Source of the DNA: Comamonas avium
GTDB taxonomy: Bacteria; Pseudomonadota; Gammaproteobacteria; Burkholderiales; Burkholderiaceae_C
Assembly: GCF_014836675.1 (NCBI RefSeq)
Contig: NZ_JACSQK010000008.1
Coordinates: 62,001 to 126,000, forward strand
Reading direction: 5' to 3'
DNA: 64,000 nt
The notes under the pieces were generated by a model that saw only the letters and a program-made list of their open reading frames with translations, was not told the origin of the DNA and made no database searches. How positions within the stretch are numbered: the stretch's first letter is position 1; each line of letters begins with the position of its first letter. Made by a program: the position numbers and the translations under genes. Positions 61,179 through 64,000 of this stretch are shown here, piece by piece.

Positions 61179-62867
61179 ATGCGCACGCCCGGATCGCTTA
61201 CTGCGGCGCAGCGTGCTGCCAGCCTGCGTCAGCAGGCTGCAGACACTGCAGCAGCAAACACAGCCACACCTACACAACCAACACCACAGGACAGCATGAC
61301 TGGTGCTACTGAAAAACCTTTGAACGCTAACGAAAAGCGAGTGCAAGCTGCACGCGAGGCGTTGAAAGTATCGACGAACAACGCGACGGCAAATATTGAT
61401 CCGATGGATGAAGTTGATGGGTCAATCACGATCTTGTCAATCAACGACATCGTCACCTATAGCCATAACCCACGGTCTAAACCCAACTCAAAACGTGCTG
61501 AGATTAAGGCTAGTTTGCAGGCTGAGGGGCGCATTACCAACACCATCACTGTCACTCGACGCTCTCCAAAAGAGAAGTATTTCCCGTATGGCGGTGGTAA
61601 TACGCGAGTTGAACTTTGCAAAGAGCTGTTTGCAGAGGGTGATGAACGCTTTGCAACGCTGCATGTCCTCACTAAAAAGTGGCCTGGAGAAGCGGCAGTT
61701 ATTACTGCGCACCTTTCAGAAAATGATAACCGTGGCGATATTTCATTTTGGGAGCGAACTCAAGGTGTTGTCAAATTCAAAAGTGAATATCAAGCTGAGA
61801 ATAAAGCACAGCTTTCTGTCAATGAGCTAAATAAGGTACTCAAAGCAAGTGGATTGAACTATGGCATCAAAATGGTTCAAAACTTCATCTTTGCTCATGA
61901 GTATCTGAGTTTGATTGGCCCTTGGATTAAAGCTGAAGAAATTAATTCAATCATTCGCCCGGTTGTTAGCTCTTTATTTGACTTAGGTACTAAGTTCGAC
62001 AAATCAGATGAAGTTAAAAATGCACTAGATGAAATCATGCTCATGCATGGTCAAGACCTTGAATCTACTGAGCTGGCTAATAAAGACAAAGAGCCAGCCA
62101 GCAGGCAAGAACCAAGGCTTGATGTTCAAGGTTTAATTACCGACTTTCAAACAGTAGTTGCAAAGGTTTTGAAGCTGCAAGTGGATAATATGCCCGCAGT
62201 TATTCAGGCCGTGACTTTGACTCCGAATTTGTCTATCGAAGAGATTCAACAAATAAAAGCGGTTGAAAAAGATCCAAAGAGTAAACAGCCTCAGCAGTCG
62301 CCAATTGGGGGAATGCTTACAGGGGTCAAAGGCAAATCAAGTGCATCTACCATAACAGATCAGCAGGCACCCAAAAGCAATACTGCTGAATTTGAAAAGC
62401 AGTTGATTGCAGCATTTTCTATTCTCAATGCTGCCGTTCCAATTGCAGACTTCCTTAAAACCGATCCGCAATTGCCTTATGGCTTCTTTGTAGATTTTCC
62501 TGCGTCCATGGATAGCGTGGAAGGCAAGCCAGTGGGTGATGAGATGGCGGGTTTACGTGAAGCGTTGTGGCCGGTGCTTGCAAGCATGAGCGGGCAGGCT
62601 AATGAAGCCTTCGCGCAGGCGATTCCTGATAACAGTTCATGGGCGCTCACGCGAGCACAAGGCCTGGAGGCAATGTCAGCAAGCTGTATTGCAGCTGGCG
62701 TGGCCATGCGCAATGGCCTTATCTATGTGACTTCAATGCATGTTTGGATGCTCATGTCACACGCGGTTGTTGGCCCTGCATTCATGTCGTTAATGAAAGT
62801 TCTTTCAGAGCATCACGTCAGTGATCCTGCGAAATTTCAAATTAGCTTCAAAAAGCTTTTCTCTTAA
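61179..62867 (+). CDS. ParB-family protein of an ICE (PFGI-1 class)
   Basis: A 562-aa protein starting 13 bp after parA with a GTGAGG site. After an Ala/Gln/Thr-rich N-terminus (about 1-75), a ParB/Srx-like nuclease-fold domain follows (ILSINDIVTYSHNPRSK near 90, YFPYGGGNTRVELCKEL near 130, AHLSENDNRGDISFWERTQG near 172). A helical KorB-type region follows (VNELNKVLKASGLNYG). The long C-terminal half (about 320-560) is specific to ICE ParB proteins. It would bind DNA sites near the ICE end and act with ParA. Confidence 0.85.
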   Translation: MRTPGSLTAAQRAASLRQQAADTAAANTATPTQPTPQDSMTGATEKPLNANEKRVQAAREALKVSTNNATANIDPMDEVDGSITILSINDIVTYSHNPRSKPNSKRAEIKASLQAEGRITNTITVTRRSPKEKYFPYGGGNTRVELCKELFAEGDERFATLHVLTKKWPGEAAVITAHLSENDNRGDISFWERTQGVVKFKSEYQAENKAQLSVNELNKVLKASGLNYGIKMVQNFIFAHEYLSLIGPWIKAEEINSIIRPVVSSLFDLGTKFDKSDEVKNALDEIMLMHGQDLESTELANKDKEPASRQEPRLDVQGLITDFQTVVAKVLKLQVDNMPAVIQAVTLTPNLSIEEIQQIKAVEKDPKSKQPQQSPIGGMLTGVKGKSSASTITDQQAPKSNTAEFEKQLIAAFSILNAAVPIADFLKTDPQLPYGFFVDFPASMDSVEGKPVGDEMAGLREALWPVLASMSGQANEAFAQAIPDNSSWALTRAQGLEAMSASCIAAGVAMRNGLIYVTSMHVWMLMSHAVVGPAFMSLMKVLSEHHVSDPAKFQISFKKLFS

Positions 62868-62890
62868 TTAATCTGTGAGTCCGTTTCGCC

Positions 62891-63511
62891 ATGCCCGCTA
62901 AGAGCATTCCTGTTCAAATTCAAAACAATCAGCAGCTCAATTTCTTGGTGCTGAGTGAAGTTATTCGTTTAATTGAAACAGCGAACGGACTCGATCAGTT
63001 ATTAAATATGGGCTGCGATGCGGAATTGATTGATCAACTCCGCAATCGTTCAGCCCGTGATTTACTTAGTCTTTCAGATCGTTCAAGCGGATTTACTGTT
63101 AATTTTCATCCTAAAGAATTACTCACGCACCTCAATGGTATTGATCGCCAACGTCGAGACGACGAAATGTGCGAATACTTTGTGATTCATGGCGCATCAC
63201 GGCAGTTACTTTGCAAATTATTCAAACGCACAGCGGACGAAGTCCGCCGCATGCGGGAGATGCTGGTAGGACGTGGAAGTGTCGGCAGAACATGTTTGCC
63301 CAAAAGTTTAAAAGTTCGGGATCAAATCCATCACGCTTGGCATTCAATTATTAAGGACTCACCAGAGCAGTCCTTGCGTTTTTGGCTTTACGAACTGCAT
63401 CAGCAGTTCCCTAATTACTCTATTGAAACTCTTTACTCCACTCTCAAAGAATTTGAAGATGGGGATCACAGTTTAATCATCGAGCATGAAAATTCAGATC
63501 CGGTTAAATAA
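62891..63511 (+). CDS. DUF2857-family ICE protein
   Basis: 206 aa, starting 23 bp after parB. The central segment YFVIHGASRQLLCKLFKRTADEVRRMRE (about 95-122) is an HTH-like region characteristic of DUF2857 proteins, which are found almost only in this ICE class next to parB. Soluble, no signal peptide. Its function is not established; a DNA-binding or regulatory role is inferred. Confidence 0.8.
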   Translation: MPAKSIPVQIQNNQQLNFLVLSEVIRLIETANGLDQLLNMGCDAELIDQLRNRSARDLLSLSDRSSGFTVNFHPKELLTHLNGIDRQRRDDEMCEYFVIHGASRQLLCKLFKRTADEVRRMREMLVGRGSVGRTCLPKSLKVRDQIHHAWHSIIKDSPEQSLRFWLYELHQQFPNYSIETLYSTLKEFEDGDHSLIIEHENSDPVK

Positions 63512-63551
63512 CTAAGAACATCATCAATTAAATTTACTGGAAATAATAATT

Positions 63552-64000
63552 ATGCAAGATCACAACTATATCCAATCCGCCATGTTGTTGGAGTGGATTG
63601 GCCAAGCGCCTATTGTTATTAATCGAGCATTTATCGATTTAACAGGCAATGTCTTGACTGCGCTTTGGCTGTCATACGCAATTGAAAAAATCAAAGAAGT
63701 AGATGCGCAAGAGGGCAGCTCATCGACCGTATTAATTTGCATGTCCTCAGCTGAATGCGAAAAGCAAACCGGCATCACGCGTGCCCAGCAACAAACCTGC
63801 CGTAAAACGCTGGTCTCGCTTGGTTTGCTCAGTGAGGAGGGCAAGCAGGGCAAGGTGCTGAACTACCGCATTCATTTGAACAAGATGATGCAGATGCTGG
63901 AGCTGCAAGTTAAGCCCATGGCCGATGCACTCCAGCGCTCAGACGTTCTTGCGCTGACCGCACAAGGAAATGCTCTTGAAGCTCAATTGGGCATTGACTG
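63552..64000 (+). CDS. ICE-encoded winged-helix, replication-type protein, 5' part
   Basis: The first 149 codons of a frame open to the window end. The ATG at 63552 lies 40 bp after the DUF2857 stop. The N-terminal domain WLSYAIEKIKEVDAQ followed by CEKQTGITRAQQQTCRKTLVSLGLL and a GKVLNYRIHLNKM wing (about 40-115) reads as a winged-helix fold like those in plasmid replication initiators. The gene order suggests an ICE replication or regulatory gene. The C-terminal part is not in the window, so the family is not fixed. Confidence 0.65.
   Translation, partial: MQDHNYIQSAMLLEWIGQAPIVINRAFIDLTGNVLTALWLSYAIEKIKEVDAQEGSSSTVLICMSSAECEKQTGITRAQQQTCRKTLVSLGLLSEEGKQGKVLNYRIHLNKMMQMLELQVKPMADALQRSDVLALTAQGNALEAQLGID

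Larger units (their letters stand above)
60266..64000 (+). mobile_element. Terminal part of a PFGI-1/ICEclc-type integrative conjugative element
   Basis: ParA, ParB-like, DUF2857 and a further replication-type protein follow one another with small gaps in the order known from this ICE class. The element runs off the window. In known members the parA end is opposite the integrase, so the outer attachment site should lie between about 57.6 and 60.2 kb; I could not find a tRNA 3' end or matching repeat there, and the exact boundary is unknown. Confidence 0.75.

Overview
The window looks like a chromosomal segment of a betaproteobacterium of the Comamonadaceae, probably Comamonas-like. This is inferred from the phaCAB order, the split dap cluster with an embedded pilU, the pcm/rhodanese/TolC gene string, the many HAAT-type transporters and moderately high GC with E. 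coli-like start signals. No rRNA, tRNA or CRISPR array was seen. The last ~4 kb belong to an integrative conjugative element (ICE).

Layout. 1-6.3 kb: the 3' end of an APH(6)-type aminoglycoside kinase, a class D beta-lactamase, a soluble Cache-CheW chemoreceptor-like protein, a Nudix hydrolase, a FAH-family hydrolase and the peptidoglycan-editing protein PgeF. 6.4-10.3 kb: phaC-phaA-phaB for polyhydroxybutyrate synthesis; the matching depolymerase phaZ lies at 22-23 kb. 10.4-10.9 kb: three unannotated tandem micro-genes (22-24 codons) that share the peptide core WPEDERDRKR and a conserved upstream dyad. This is the strongest candidate for something undescribed. 11-24.7 kb: a LysE-type exporter, an ABC-F ATPase, the lysine/diaminopimelate genes dapC-dapD-(pilU)-dapE-prmB, a chemoreceptor with a C-terminal Cache domain, an RnfB-like ferredoxin, phaZ and dusA. 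25.3-33.9 kb: a LivGHMKF-type transporter with an acyl-CoA ligase and a PaaG-like isomerase, opposite a TetR regulator. This looks like an uptake and CoA-activation system for an organic acid. A run of eight heptanucleotide repeats sits directly upstream of the isomerase.

34-46.6 kb: HU, a diguanylate cyclase, a nuclease-like protein, an NlpC/P60 peptidase, an isochorismatase-family hydrolase, a pcm-rhodanese-TolC string and an autoregulated TetR-adaptor-RND efflux operon. 46.7-50.8 kb: msrA and a zinc-acquisition cluster (Fur/Zur-like regulator, two small exported or membrane proteins, a ZnuD-like TonB receptor with a His-rich loop). 51.2-54.1 kb: a MerR regulator that shares an operator-like motif with the next operon, which encodes an MFS transporter, a RidA-like protein with a Tat-type signal and a second internal start, and a small exported protein. 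54.5-57.6 kb: AEC transporter, pdxH, an OmpA-domain protein and gloA.

57.8 kb to the end is an AT-richer accessory region: a two-gene cassette of unknown function, a frameshifted IS21-family remnant, then the ParA-ParB-DUF2857 end of a PFGI-1/ICEclc-type ICE. At least five copies of a structured intergenic hairpin are scattered through the window, usually where genes converge or at the 3' end of a gene.
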